From Planktothrix tepida PCC 9214 (GTDB taxonomy: Bacteria; Cyanobacteriota; Cyanobacteriia; Cyanobacteriales; Microcoleaceae): a DNA stretch of 64,000 nucleotides. Location: NCBI RefSeq assembly GCF_900009145.1, contig NZ_LN889782.1:461619-525618 (forward strand), read 5' to 3'. The position numbers and the translations under genes are program-made. Positions 46,306 through 54,876 of the stretch are shown here, piece by piece (positions within the stretch are counted from its first letter, which is position 1; every line of letters begins with the position of its first letter). Under the pieces are notes generated by a model. The model did not search any database. It was not told the DNA's origin and saw nothing but the letters and a program-made list of their open reading frames with translations.

Positions 46306-47310
46306 TTAGACCGTTGCTGCTACTTTTTCAGTAACTCCAACTAAGCGCTCGTAAGTTGCGCGCATTTTCAAGCCAACTAACACCTGGAATAATCCGCTAC
46401 CATTATTGGAACCGGGATACTCTTGGTGTTCGCGGAGCAGATGGGTCATTTCCCCATAGTATTTTGTAGACAGGTTGCTTAAGTGTCCTTCGACGTAGAT
46501 CATTTCATCGAGGTTATCGAATTGACCATCGACTTCAAGGATAGACACTTCATTTCCGTAGTAGTTATCAGGGCCATAATACATTTTTAAACCCGGATAA
46601 GAACAGGTGAGTTTGCGTCCGCAAGGTGTCCAATGAATTGTCGATCCTTGATCAAATAAGTAGGCGGGTTCGAGTCCTTCCACCCCTTCTTTCTGTACCA
46701 GACGCACCCGCAGGATTCTGTGTTCTTTATCTTCAGCAATCAGGTTCGTGGGCAGAATTTGAACCACCACATCAGCGTATTTCTTTTGGGGGTCAATATA
46801 AGCTTCAAAATCAGGACGACGGGCATTAATAGCGGCGAGAACATCTTCATAACGATGACCGCGTTCTGCCATGTCACGCTGAATTTTCCACGAAATTTTA
46901 ACTTCGTCGCTGATATCGAGATAAACACTAAAATCTAGCAGCGAGCGCACCCGTTCGTCATATAACGGATGTAACCCTTCAATCACGATAATATGATTCG
47001 GATCGATCCGTTCGGGAGGATCGATCTCGCCAGTTTCGTGGTTATAAATGGGTTTATCAATAGAGACACCATTTTTAAGAGCGTTGATTTGCTCATACAT
47101 TAAATCAAAATTATTAGCTCTAGGATCTAGAGCCGTAATTCCGGTTTCTTTACGTTGCTTTCGATCTAAACAATGATAGTCATCTAAACAGATAACCGTC
47201 ACAAAATCTTTCCCAAAGATATCTGTTATCCGACGTAAAAATGTTGATTTTCCGCACCCGGAATCTCCAGCAACACCAATTAAAACCACGCGATCCGGCT
47301 TATTTCCCAT
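46306..47310 (-). CDS. prk: Phosphoribulokinase
   Basis: A 334-residue kinase that makes ribulose-1,5-bisphosphate for Rubisco. P-loop GDSGCGKST; regulatory cysteines C19 and C41 form the known thioredoxin-controlled pair; CP12/GAPDH binding is expected. Further motifs are LDDYHCLDRKQRK and GLHPLYDERVR. Light-dependent redox control is inferred from conserved cysteines. A monocistronic unit with its own terminator. Confidence 0.97.
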   Translation of the reverse strand: MGNKPDRVVLIGVAGDSGCGKSTFLRRITDIFGKDFVTVICLDDYHCLDRKQRKETGITALDPRANNFDLMYEQINALKNGVSIDKPIYNHETGEIDPPERIDPNHIIVIEGLHPLYDERVRSLLDFSVYLDISDEVKISWKIQRDMAERGHRYEDVLAAINARRPDFEAYIDPQKKYADVVVQILPTNLIAEDKEHRILRVRLVQKEGVEGLEPAYLFDQGSTIHWTPCGRKLTCSYPGLKMYYGPDNYYGNEVSILEVDGQFDNLDEMIYVEGHLSNLSTKYYGEMTHLLREHQEYPGSNNGSGLFQVLVGLKMRATYERLVGVTEKVAATV

Positions 47311-47869
47311 CTTCCTCTAACCTAAAAGAAACTGTTGACAATTTAATCATTGAATTTTGAGTATTAAAACTATTACCAACGCCAGCATTGTCGAGTCCTC
47401 ACCTCATCTGAAGGCAAAGTAAACCTCAACTTATGGTAGTGAACAGACTCCCGACTGACAGAAGGCCTTGCACTCAGGCAAGCTAAGTATTTAATACTAA
47501 CTTTTGTTTCTGATTTTACCAGAAGGGGATCATCCCCACAAGGCTTAATCTGAATATAGTTACAGATTATGGGTCTTCGGTAAAGATGTTGAATCCCCAA
47601 CTTTGTAATTTTCTTCCTTTTATCCGCTTTATGGAGGTCAATAACTCAGCTATGTCTAGGTTTACCCGCTTTGGGTCAAGTAATTGTCATCAGAATAACA
47701 TTTTTGATTCTAACTTGAGATGATGTCATCACATCTGATCCCGATTGTCCCCCAAAATTATTGCAGGTCAGCAGGAAAAACCAGGATCAGTTTAACAGAA
47801 AGCATTCTTAGGTTGTAAAATCAGTTACACAGAGTTAAGAAGTGCTGTATCTTAACACCCAAATTCCCT
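47311..47869. other. Upstream region of prk, no gene recognised
   Basis: About 560 bases. A small CTTGC/GCAAG hairpin lies near 47466-47482; the rest has no coding signal I trust. It must carry the prk promoter on the minus strand and a long 5' leader is possible. Confidence 0.4.
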
Positions 47870-48154
47870 TTAAAAATGATATCGCTCTTCAATCCAAATT
47901 CGCATTTCTCCTTCTGATAAATGTTCAACAAAGCAATGGGTTTGCGGATCAAAGGCATTCCAGTAGCGTTTGCCTTCCGCATCAGAGGATAACCAAATTT
48001 TGGGTTCTTTTCCCGCCGTTAGCATCGCGATCATTTTATTCCAAGTGGATTGAAATTTTGTCAGAAAATGGCGGGATGAGAAAGCGGGTTTTGAGGGAAA
48101 CGGGTGAAGCGAGTTAAGGGAATCCAAAATTAAATAAACGGTGAGGTTATTCAT
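47870..48154 (-). CDS. Small hypothetical protein, divergent from LysR gene
   Basis: A 94-residue protein (MNNLTVYLILDSLNSLHPFP ...). The end EGKRYWNAFDPQTHCF and RIWIEERYHF is aromatic and acidic, suggesting a small folded domain, but I know no family. I chose the ATG at 48154 because GAGGAGAG lies just upstream; an earlier in-frame ATG overlaps that site. Confidence 0.6.
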   Translation of the reverse strand: MNNLTVYLILDSLNSLHPFPSKPAFSSRHFLTKFQSTWNKMIAMLTAGKEPKIWLSSDAEGKRYWNAFDPQTHCFVEHLSEGEMRIWIEERYHF

Positions 48155-48350
48155 AACAATTTCTCTCCTCATTACAGAAGAATTTGAGAGTTTTTAGCGG
48201 TTAAACTTACTCTATTTCCCTTACAATAAAAAATCAACGGATAACATCGATAGGTAATATCGATAAAATCGATAGATATAGCAGTCGCCAAGGCAGTTAG
48301 GACATAGACTGAGGCGACAAACTAAGAGGGGTTAAGTCTTTTTTCCTGCC

Positions 48351-48399
48351 TGTTCCCTGTTCCCTGTTCCCTGTTCCCTGTTCCCTGTTCCCTGTTCCC
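48351..48399. repeat. Heptanucleotide STRR, seven copies of TGTTCCC
   Basis: Seven perfect tandem copies of a 7-base unit end 12 bases before the ATG of the LysR gene. Short tandemly repeated repetitive (STRR) heptamers are characteristic of filamentous cyanobacteria. Its position displaces the normal ribosome site region and copy number could change expression. Confidence 0.92.
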
Positions 48400-48411
48400 T
48401 GCTATTGTCCT

Positions 48412-49314
48412 ATGAATCCCCAAAATTTGAAACTCTCCCAACTCCGGGCTTTAGTCGCCGTTGCTGAGACGGGAAACTTCAGCGAAGCTGCATTGAACCT
48501 GAATTTATCCCAGTCTACGGTTAGTCATGCGATCGCAACCTTGGAAGCTGAATTAGGCGTTATCTTGATCAAACGAGGACGATATGGAGCGGTTTTAACG
48601 CCTTTGGGAGAAAAGATGGTCACTCAAGCACGTCAAATTCAACAGCTTTTAGCGCAAATGGTTCAGGAAGCCAACCGCGAAAAAGGATTACAAGGTGGCA
48701 ATATTCGGATTGTTTCGTTTCGCAGTGTTTCGACTCATATTTTACCGTCTGTGATTGCTCAATTTCGCAGCCATTTTCCAGACGTGACGGTGAGTTTAAC
48801 AGAATTTGATGATACCCCAGAAATGGAACACGCAGTTCGCACGGGTCAAGCGGATATTGGATTTACTTATTTACCCACCAGTGCCGAATTTGAAGTTTGG
48901 GAAATCTTACAAGATGATTATATCGCCATTCTTCCTCCTCATTATAACATTAATAGTTCCCGTTTAACCTGGGAACAATTAGCCTCCTATCCCTTAATTT
49001 TGTCTTCAACCAGTTGTTGTTCTTCGTTGATTTTAAAATATTTAAAAAAAACGAATTTTCCTTTAAATATTGCCTATCATGTGCGAGAAGATTCAACAAT
49101 TTTAGGCATGGTGGCTCAAGGTTTGGGAGTCTCAATTATTCCGGGTTTAGCAGCACGTCCGGTTCCTCCCCAGGTTCAAGTTTGTCAATTACCCGATCCC
49201 TTAATTCGAGTCATCGGTGTAATGGTCTTAAAAAATGCCCTCCATTCTCCGGCGGTTTATACCTTTTTAGATGCCTTAAGACAGGTTGGACGCTTCAATA
49301 AAAAAGCGGTTTAA
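48412..49314 (+). CDS. LysR-family transcriptional regulator
   Basis: A 300-residue LTTR with the N-terminal winged HTH (about 7-66, LSQLRALVAVAETGNFSEAA) and a type 2 periplasmic-binding-like effector domain (about 95-295). It might regulate the divergent small gene or act elsewhere. It is not clearly CbbR or NdhR by sequence. The leader contains seven TGTTCCC repeats and no obvious Shine-Dalgarno. Confidence 0.88.
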   Translation: MNPQNLKLSQLRALVAVAETGNFSEAALNLNLSQSTVSHAIATLEAELGVILIKRGRYGAVLTPLGEKMVTQARQIQQLLAQMVQEANREKGLQGGNIRIVSFRSVSTHILPSVIAQFRSHFPDVTVSLTEFDDTPEMEHAVRTGQADIGFTYLPTSAEFEVWEILQDDYIAILPPHYNINSSRLTWEQLASYPLILSSTSCCSSLILKYLKKTNFPLNIAYHVREDSTILGMVAQGLGVSIIPGLAARPVPPQVQVCQLPDPLIRVIGVMVLKNALHSPAVYTFLDALRQVGRFNKKAV

Positions 49315-49327
49315 CCAGATTTTAAGA

Positions 49328-50824
49328 TTAATAATTCAACCATTGACCAACAACAGAAGGCATGGGTAATAAAAGTAACAATAATAACCCCAAGGTTACA
49401 AACCCAATAATATCCCGAATATTATTCAATTCACTGACATCATTTAAGGCGGGTTCATCTTGTAACGGAAAAAAGAATAATAACAAAGCTAAGGCTATAA
49501 ATTCACTGTGGATTAATGCTAAAATTAAGATAAAAAATCGAGTGAATTGACCCATCACGAAACTGGTTTTTTGACCAAACATAGCATGAACCAGATGACC
49601 CCCATCTAATTGTCCCACTGGTATTAAATTAATTGCTGTGACAATTAATCCTAAATATCCCGCGATCGCCAGAGGATGTAGATGAATGGCTTGTTCCGAA
49701 GTCAAGGCATCCCCTAATATTAATTTACTCAATATTGTTAATAAAAACGAAAAACTGGGATGCAAGGATTCAAAATTTAAAAATCCAGAGTTTTTCGGAT
49801 CAAAGGGAACAACCGTTGACTGATTTAAGCCTAAAATTAATAACGGTAAACTGATGATAAATCCCGCCCAAGGGCCAGCAATACTGACATCAAATAACGC
49901 TTTCCGGTGGGGAAAGGGTGATCGCATTTGGATAAACGCCCCCAAGGTTCCTAACCAAAATGGAATCGGCAGAAAATAAGGTAATGTCGCTTTCATTTTA
50001 TACCGAATCGAAGTTAAATAATGAGCTAACTCATGAACTCCTAAAATTGCCATTAAGGACAAACTATAAGGTAATCCAGATACTAATAAACGGGGATTTG
50101 CTTGCCAAGTATCTAGGGAAATATTCTCCATTTCCACACCCGCCACCGTTGTTGTAAATAAAGTAATTAATACCAGTGCTAAACCTAAAATTGGACGGTT
50201 TAAAGCATCAGGCTTGAGTAAATTTTCGGTATTTTCTGGATAAGGATTAGGAACTAAGGCAAAAAAGGGTTTATCTTTGAGATCTTGTTGAAAGGCAATC
50301 AAAAAGCGATCGCTAAATTTAGCTTTAATATTATCTCGAATCGTTCGATAAGCTACATCAGGATTTGACCGTAACTGACCCCGACAAATCACAGCTTGTA
50401 GCCGATATTCAATATTATGCAGAGGAAAAACAGTCCAAGGAAAACAAGTGCGAAGGGTTTCTTCTTCTTGTTGATCTAAAGGACGAGGTAAGTGGGGATT
50501 TTCCACAGGAAGACTAGGTTCGGTTGGAATGGCGGACTCTGATGATGTAGGCGGCGGAAGACGACCCCATTGGACTAAAAACCAATATAAACAGGGACAA
50601 GCAATAAAAGGAATAATCACTAATTCTGCTGGAATGGGTTTTTGATCATAAGCAAACATCCAGGTTCCCCAAATGAACGCTGGAGTCATCATCACCAACC
50701 ATAGCAACCAAATGGGAGTTCGAGTAATTTGAGCAACTCCCCGTTGTAGAAGCCAATAGGTCATCAACCCTAAAATCAGTAACCAAAATAACATGATCAT
50801 CTGTAGTTTTAATTCAATAAACAA
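49328..50824 (-). CDS. Site-2 protease family (M50), EGY-like
   Basis: A 498-residue polytopic metalloprotease. Zinc site H264-E-L-A-H268 and D407 in GQLDGGH mark M50 intramembrane proteases. The N-terminal part has two to three membrane segments, a Pro/Glu linker and a soluble domain, as in plant EGY proteins. Cyanobacterial relatives cut membrane-bound anti-sigma factors or regulators; no target is adjacent. The start could be M1 or one of the next Met residues. Divergent from the MBL-fold gene by 42 bases. Confidence 0.88.
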   Translation of the reverse strand: MFIELKLQMIMLFWLLILGLMTYWLLQRGVAQITRTPIWLLWLVMMTPAFIWGTWMFAYDQKPIPAELVIIPFIACPCLYWFLVQWGRLPPPTSSESAIPTEPSLPVENPHLPRPLDQQEEETLRTCFPWTVFPLHNIEYRLQAVICRGQLRSNPDVAYRTIRDNIKAKFSDRFLIAFQQDLKDKPFFALVPNPYPENTENLLKPDALNRPILGLALVLITLFTTTVAGVEMENISLDTWQANPRLLVSGLPYSLSLMAILGVHELAHYLTSIRYKMKATLPYFLPIPFWLGTLGAFIQMRSPFPHRKALFDVSIAGPWAGFIISLPLLILGLNQSTVVPFDPKNSGFLNFESLHPSFSFLLTILSKLILGDALTSEQAIHLHPLAIAGYLGLIVTAINLIPVGQLDGGHLVHAMFGQKTSFVMGQFTRFFILILALIHSEFIALALLLFFFPLQDEPALNDVSELNNIRDIIGFVTLGLLLLLLLPMPSVVGQWLNY

Positions 50825-50866
50825 GTTCGATTAAAATCAAAAATTGAACCTAAAAACAATAACGAT

Positions 50867-51541
50867 ATGTCCCAGGAGCGTTCTGTCCCCAAAACTCCCC
50901 GACTTGTACTGGAAAATATTTATGCTTTCCCACCCAACCGGGACACTTTGGGCGGAACTGCCTATTTTATTGTAGAGAACCAGATGAACATCTTGATCGA
51001 TGCACCTTTATGGAATGAAACAAATCAGCAATTTTTAGAGCAACAGGGTGGTGTTCAAGGGTTATTCATTACCCATCGGGGTGCAATCGGTTCATCACGA
51101 GAGATTCAAAACAGATGGGGATGCAAGATTGTCATCCAAGAACAAGAAGCTTATTTATTACCGGAGTCAACGGTGACAACCTTTGAGAAAGAGTTAAGGC
51201 TGAGTTCCCAGAGTTCGGTTTTTTGGACACCTGGACATTCTCCCGGTTCATCTTGTCTTTATTTTAGTGGGCAAGTCGGGGTTTTGTTCACCGGACGTCA
51301 TCTCTTACCCAATCTCCAAGGTCAACCCGTTCCCCTCCGCACCGCTAAAACCTTTCACTGGCCACGACAGTTAAACAGTATTCGATTCATATTGGAACGC
51401 TTTAATTGTGATACCTTGCACTATATTTGTCCCGGTGCAAATACAGGAGCATTACGAGGAGAACGCTTGATTAATCATGCTTATGAAAAATTGGCAAGTC
51501 TTGATTTAGATGCGTGTTTGTTGAGTCCAGCTATTCTCTAG
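50867..51541 (+). CDS. Metallo-beta-lactamase-fold protein with degenerate metal site
   Basis: A 224-residue MBL-fold protein. The canonical H-x-H-x-D-H motif is reduced to T-H70-R-G-A-I-G, while HSPG (about 128) and FTGRH (about 147) partly remain. At most a few metal ligands survive, so hydrolase activity is doubtful. The function is unknown; an active site of another kind or a binding role is possible. Confidence 0.72.
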   Translation: MSQERSVPKTPRLVLENIYAFPPNRDTLGGTAYFIVENQMNILIDAPLWNETNQQFLEQQGGVQGLFITHRGAIGSSREIQNRWGCKIVIQEQEAYLLPESTVTTFEKELRLSSQSSVFWTPGHSPGSSCLYFSGQVGVLFTGRHLLPNLQGQPVPLRTAKTFHWPRQLNSIRFILERFNCDTLHYICPGANTGALRGERLINHAYEKLASLDLDACLLSPAIL

Positions 51542-51636
51542 GGAAAGAGAGATACAATACAAAAAAGGAACCTGACGGCGAATAAATTCCCCTCGGACTT
51601 ACCCCATCAGTAATTTAGTTTATTTAAACGTGCACT

Positions 51637-52656
51637 ATGATTCCTGCTGTTGTGATCCAAAATTTACAAAAATCCTATGGCTCTATCCAGGCTGTTAAAG
51701 ATGTGTCTCTTGATGTCCAACCCGGAGAAATCTTTGGTTTACTTGGCCCCAATGGAGCCGGAAAAACCACAACCCTGCGTGCATTGTGTACGTTAATTAC
51801 TCCTGATGCTGGACGTTTAGAAATATCGGGTATTTCTGTGATTGACCAACCGAGATTAGCTCGTCAACGCTTGGGTTATGTCGCTCAGGAAGTCGCCCTC
51901 GATAAAGTCTTAACCGGACGTGAATTATTGCAATTACAAGCCGCCCTGTATCATATCCCTCGTGCTACGATTGCCGAACGAATTCATCAGGTTACGAATT
52001 TATTAGGATTACAAGATTGGATTGATCAAAAAACTGGAACCTATTCCGGGGGAATTCGGAAACGCTTAGATTTAGCATCGGGGTTACTGCATCAACCGGA
52101 TTTATTAGTATTAGATGAACCGACCGTTGGCTTAGATATTGAAAGCCGGGTCGCAGTGTGGAATTTCCTCCGTCAATTACGAGAAAATGGGACAACGGTT
52201 TTAATTACCAGTCACTATTTAGAAGAGGTAGATGCTTTAGCAGATCGAGTGGCAATTATTGATCAAGGGGTGGTGATTGCAACGGGTACACCGTCTGAGT
52301 TAAAAGATCAAGTTGGAGGCGATCGCATTACCCTGAGAATTCGAGAATTTTCGCCCTTGGAAGAAGCTGAAAAAGCCAAAGCTTTATTACAATCTCTCGC
52401 TTTTGTACAAGAGATTATTATTAATAATGCTCAAGGCAATTCTTTGAATTTAGTCGTTCAACCTCAAAGTGATGCGTTGTTTACGATTCAACAGGCGTTA
52501 AAAGATGCGGGTTTACCGACCTTTGGCATTGCCCAATCTCGACCCAGTTTAGATGATGTTTATTTAGCAGCAACAGGTCGAACTTTACTGGATGCTGAAA
52601 TTGCAGCAGCCAGTAATCGAGATTTAAAAGCTGAGAAAAAGAAAAGTATGCGCTAG
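51637..52656 (+). CDS. ABC transporter ATPase, DrrA-like
   Basis: A 339-residue ABC-2-type exporter ATPase with Walker A GPNGAGKTT, signature YSGGIRKRLD, Walker B LLVLDEPTVGLD and H-loop TSHYLEE. The C-terminal about 100 residues resemble the DrrA regulatory domain. With the permease 55 bases downstream it forms an exporter of the daunorubicin-resistance type; the substrate (drug, lipid or polysaccharide) is unknown. Confidence 0.9.
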   Translation: MIPAVVIQNLQKSYGSIQAVKDVSLDVQPGEIFGLLGPNGAGKTTTLRALCTLITPDAGRLEISGISVIDQPRLARQRLGYVAQEVALDKVLTGRELLQLQAALYHIPRATIAERIHQVTNLLGLQDWIDQKTGTYSGGIRKRLDLASGLLHQPDLLVLDEPTVGLDIESRVAVWNFLRQLRENGTTVLITSHYLEEVDALADRVAIIDQGVVIATGTPSELKDQVGGDRITLRIREFSPLEEAEKAKALLQSLAFVQEIIINNAQGNSLNLVVQPQSDALFTIQQALKDAGLPTFGIAQSRPSLDDVYLAATGRTLLDAEIAAASNRDLKAEKKKSMR

Positions 52657-52711
52657 AAACTGGGTTTTTAATTCCCAACCCTGAACAGTCAACCCTCAAT
52701 CGTTAACAACT

Positions 52712-53587
52712 ATGAGCAGTTCAACAACATCTGTTAAATTATCAACTTCCCATCAAACGACTAATCAACAACCGAATTTAGTCGGAGAATTCCTACAAGA
52801 AACCCTAGCCTTAACCCGTCGGTTGTTTATTCAATTACAACGTCGTCCTTCTACCTTAATTGCTGGGATTATTCAACCTTTGATGTGGTTAATTTTGTTT
52901 GGAGCTTTATTTCAAAATGCCCCCAAAGGATTGTTTGGAGAAACGTTAAATTATGCTCAGTTTTTAGGGGCTGGGGTTATTGTTTTTACAGCCTTTGCGG
53001 GAGCTTTAAATGCAGGTTTACCTGTCATGTTTGACCGAGAATTTGGGTTTTTAAATCGGTTATTAGTCGCTCCTTTAGTGTCTCGCTTTTCTATTGTTTT
53101 AGCTTCAGCAATTTATATCGTTACCTTGAGCTTAATTCAAACTTCAGTGATTGTGGCAGCCGGAGCCTTTTTAGGGGCAGGATTACCCGGAATTGGGGGA
53201 TTAAGTATCATTACTTTGATTGTGCTTTTATTAGTGCTAGGGGTAACGGGTTTAAGTTTAGGATTAGCCTTTGCTTTACCCGGTCATATTGAATTAATTG
53301 CTGTGATCTTTGTGACGAATTTACCGCTTTTATTTGCCAGTACCGCCCTCGCGCCTTTATCTTTTATGCCTACTTGGTTACAAGTTGTGGCTTCGCTGAA
53401 TCCCCTCAGTTATGCCATTGAACCGATTCGTTATTTATACTTACATCAGGATTGGGCACTCAATAGTGTAGTGATGCACGCTCCCTTTGCAACCATTACT
53501 TTTGGGGGTGCATTATTGGTTTTATTCGGATTTGCAACGGTCGCTTTACTCTCAATTCAGCCGTTATTAAAGCGTCGGTTTGCTTAA
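52712..53587 (+). CDS. ABC-2 type permease, DrrB-like
   Basis: A 291-residue protein with six transmembrane segments and the ABC-2 motifs RRPSTLIAGIIQPLMWLILF, FDREFGFLNRLLVAP and NPLSYAIEPIRY. It forms the membrane channel of the exporter with the preceding ATPase. A terminator follows it. Confidence 0.9.
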   Translation: MSSSTTSVKLSTSHQTTNQQPNLVGEFLQETLALTRRLFIQLQRRPSTLIAGIIQPLMWLILFGALFQNAPKGLFGETLNYAQFLGAGVIVFTAFAGALNAGLPVMFDREFGFLNRLLVAPLVSRFSIVLASAIYIVTLSLIQTSVIVAAGAFLGAGLPGIGGLSIITLIVLLLVLGVTGLSLGLAFALPGHIELIAVIFVTNLPLLFASTALAPLSFMPTWLQVVASLNPLSYAIEPIRYLYLHQDWALNSVVMHAPFATITFGGALLVLFGFATVALLSIQPLLKRRFA

Positions 53588-53611
53588 AACCGGAATAAAA
53601 TTTATCTAAAA

Positions 53612-53660
53612 ATTAATCCCCCCAGCATTCCGAATTTCTCGAACGTTAGGGGGAATTTTT
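53612..53660 (+). terminator. Terminator after the ABC exporter
   Basis: AATCCCCCC (53615-53623) pairs with AGGGGGAATT (53648-53657), followed by TTTATTTT. Confidence 0.6.
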
Positions 53661-53741
53661 ATTTTAAATTTTCCAAAAAATAGCTACAATATGGAAATCT
53701 AAGTTTTTATAGTTATTTTTTCAGGTAGTGAGGTTGTAATC

Positions 53742-54116
53742 ATGCACTTTAATGGATTGAAATTGGGTCTAAGACTTTTCTCTTCTACAGTTGTGGCTGC
53801 TGGAATTGGGATTTTGGGATTCACTTCAGTTAGTTTTGCTCAGTCTACTTCAGTTACTCCTTTACAAGAATTTCAACGGTCTGATAATCCTGACCCTCTG
53901 AGTGGTTCCAATAGTCAGAAGACCATGTTAGATATTATTCATAATTCTCGATTAGGACGATTTAATGTTGATTATGAAGCCGTCGGTAATCAACAACGTC
54001 AAAATATTCAGGACGCAGCGACTCAATTTCGGCAAAAACAACGCCAACTTCTGGAAAACCCCCAACCTTCCACTCCTACCGAACCCTCAGCTAACCCTGT
54101 AAACGTTCAACCGTAG
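53742..54116 (+). CDS. Small secreted protein, unknown
   Basis: A 124-residue protein with a signal peptide (hydrophobic 8-29, cleavage about VSFAQ). The mature part is Gln/Asn/Pro-rich with a helical middle (GNQQRQNIQDAATQFRQKQ) and a Pro/Thr tail. No family is recognised. It may be an exported or envelope-associated cyanobacterial protein. Its 3' end meets the convergent tetR gene. Confidence 0.6.
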   Translation: MHFNGLKLGLRLFSSTVVAAGIGILGFTSVSFAQSTSVTPLQEFQRSDNPDPLSGSNSQKTMLDIIHNSRLGRFNVDYEAVGNQQRQNIQDAATQFRQKQRQLLENPQPSTPTEPSANPVNVQP

Positions 54117-54133
54117 TCGGGTTTTGGAACCCC

Positions 54134-54187
54134 GTAGAGACGCGCCAAAAGCAAGTGCGGCATGGCTGGGCAAAGGCGCGTCTCTAC
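54134..54187. repeat. Palindromic repeat GTAGAGACGCGCC/GGCGCGTCTCTAC
   Basis: A perfect 13-bp inverted repeat (54134-54146 and 54175-54187) with a 28-base loop between convergent genes. It resembles the abundant GTAGAGACGCGCC family of cyanobacterial intergenic repeats and may serve as a bidirectional terminator. Confidence 0.7.
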
Positions 54188-54789
54188 TACGAATTACTGA
54201 TTACTGTCAACAACTCTTTTTGATTAATAATTAAACGGATTAAACTATTAATCATCCGATCTTCTTCGATGGGCATAATTTCTTTGCCGGATAGAACTTC
54301 TTGAACCAACATAAAATGGATTAATGAACCAACGAAAATACGGGCTGTAGCTTCACAATCAATAATATTTAATTCGGGATGTTCTTGAAGATATTGGGTC
54401 AGAATAATCACCGCAGGTTGACAAAGTTTCTTTAAAAATAATTGCGCTAAATCTGGACGTTTTCCTGATTCAGCGACAATTAAACGAACAAAACACAAAT
54501 ATTCATTATCATTAATATTTTCCTTAACCAGGCGTTTCGCTAAATCCCGCAAGACTTCTTCAGGTTGACCTTCTAAAGGGTGTGACCAAACTAAATTAAA
54601 TTTCTCAGTAGCAATGCGTTCAACTAATGCCGTAAATAATCCATCTTTATCGGAAAAATGGCTATAGAGGGTTTGTTTAGACACACCAGCCGATTTTGCT
54701 ACCTTGTCCATACTTGTACAAGCATAGCCATTTTGCAAAAACTCCGGCATGGCACCATTGAGGATTTGTTCGGCTTTTTCTGTCACCAT
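54187..54789 (-). CDS. TetR/AcrR-family transcriptional regulator
   Basis: A 200-residue regulator with N-terminal HTH (about 8-55, TSMDKVAKSAGVSKQTLYSHF) and the AefR-like C-terminal domain with SLIHFMLVQEVLSG. It may control the DrrAB-like exporter upstream, a common arrangement, but it is convergent with that unit and separated by a small gene. Ligand unknown. Confidence 0.85.
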   Translation of the reverse strand: MVTEKAEQILNGAMPEFLQNGYACTSMDKVAKSAGVSKQTLYSHFSDKDGLFTALVERIATEKFNLVWSHPLEGQPEEVLRDLAKRLVKENINDNEYLCFVRLIVAESGKRPDLAQLFLKKLCQPAVIILTQYLQEHPELNIIDCEATARIFVGSLIHFMLVQEVLSGKEIMPIEEDRMINSLIRLIINQKELLTVISNS

Positions 54790-54876
54790 TGAAGATTAGG
54801 ATTGAGGGTAATCGGGTTTGCCAAAATCATACACTGTCTTCCTGAATAAGGGAATAAGCAGACACTAAAGCAATAT

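Noticed and set aside
46660-46680. T-loop-like GGTTCGAGTCC suggesting a tRNA
   Set aside because: It lies inside the prk coding sequence and no acceptor stem or anticodon arm can be built.
47373-47600. 75-codon minus-strand frame upstream of prk
   Set aside because: No ribosome site, odd composition and no family; treated as leader/intergenic DNA.
48351-48399. Heptamer tract as a possible CRISPR or rho-dependent site
   Set aside because: Seven perfect 7-base copies without spacers fit STRR only.
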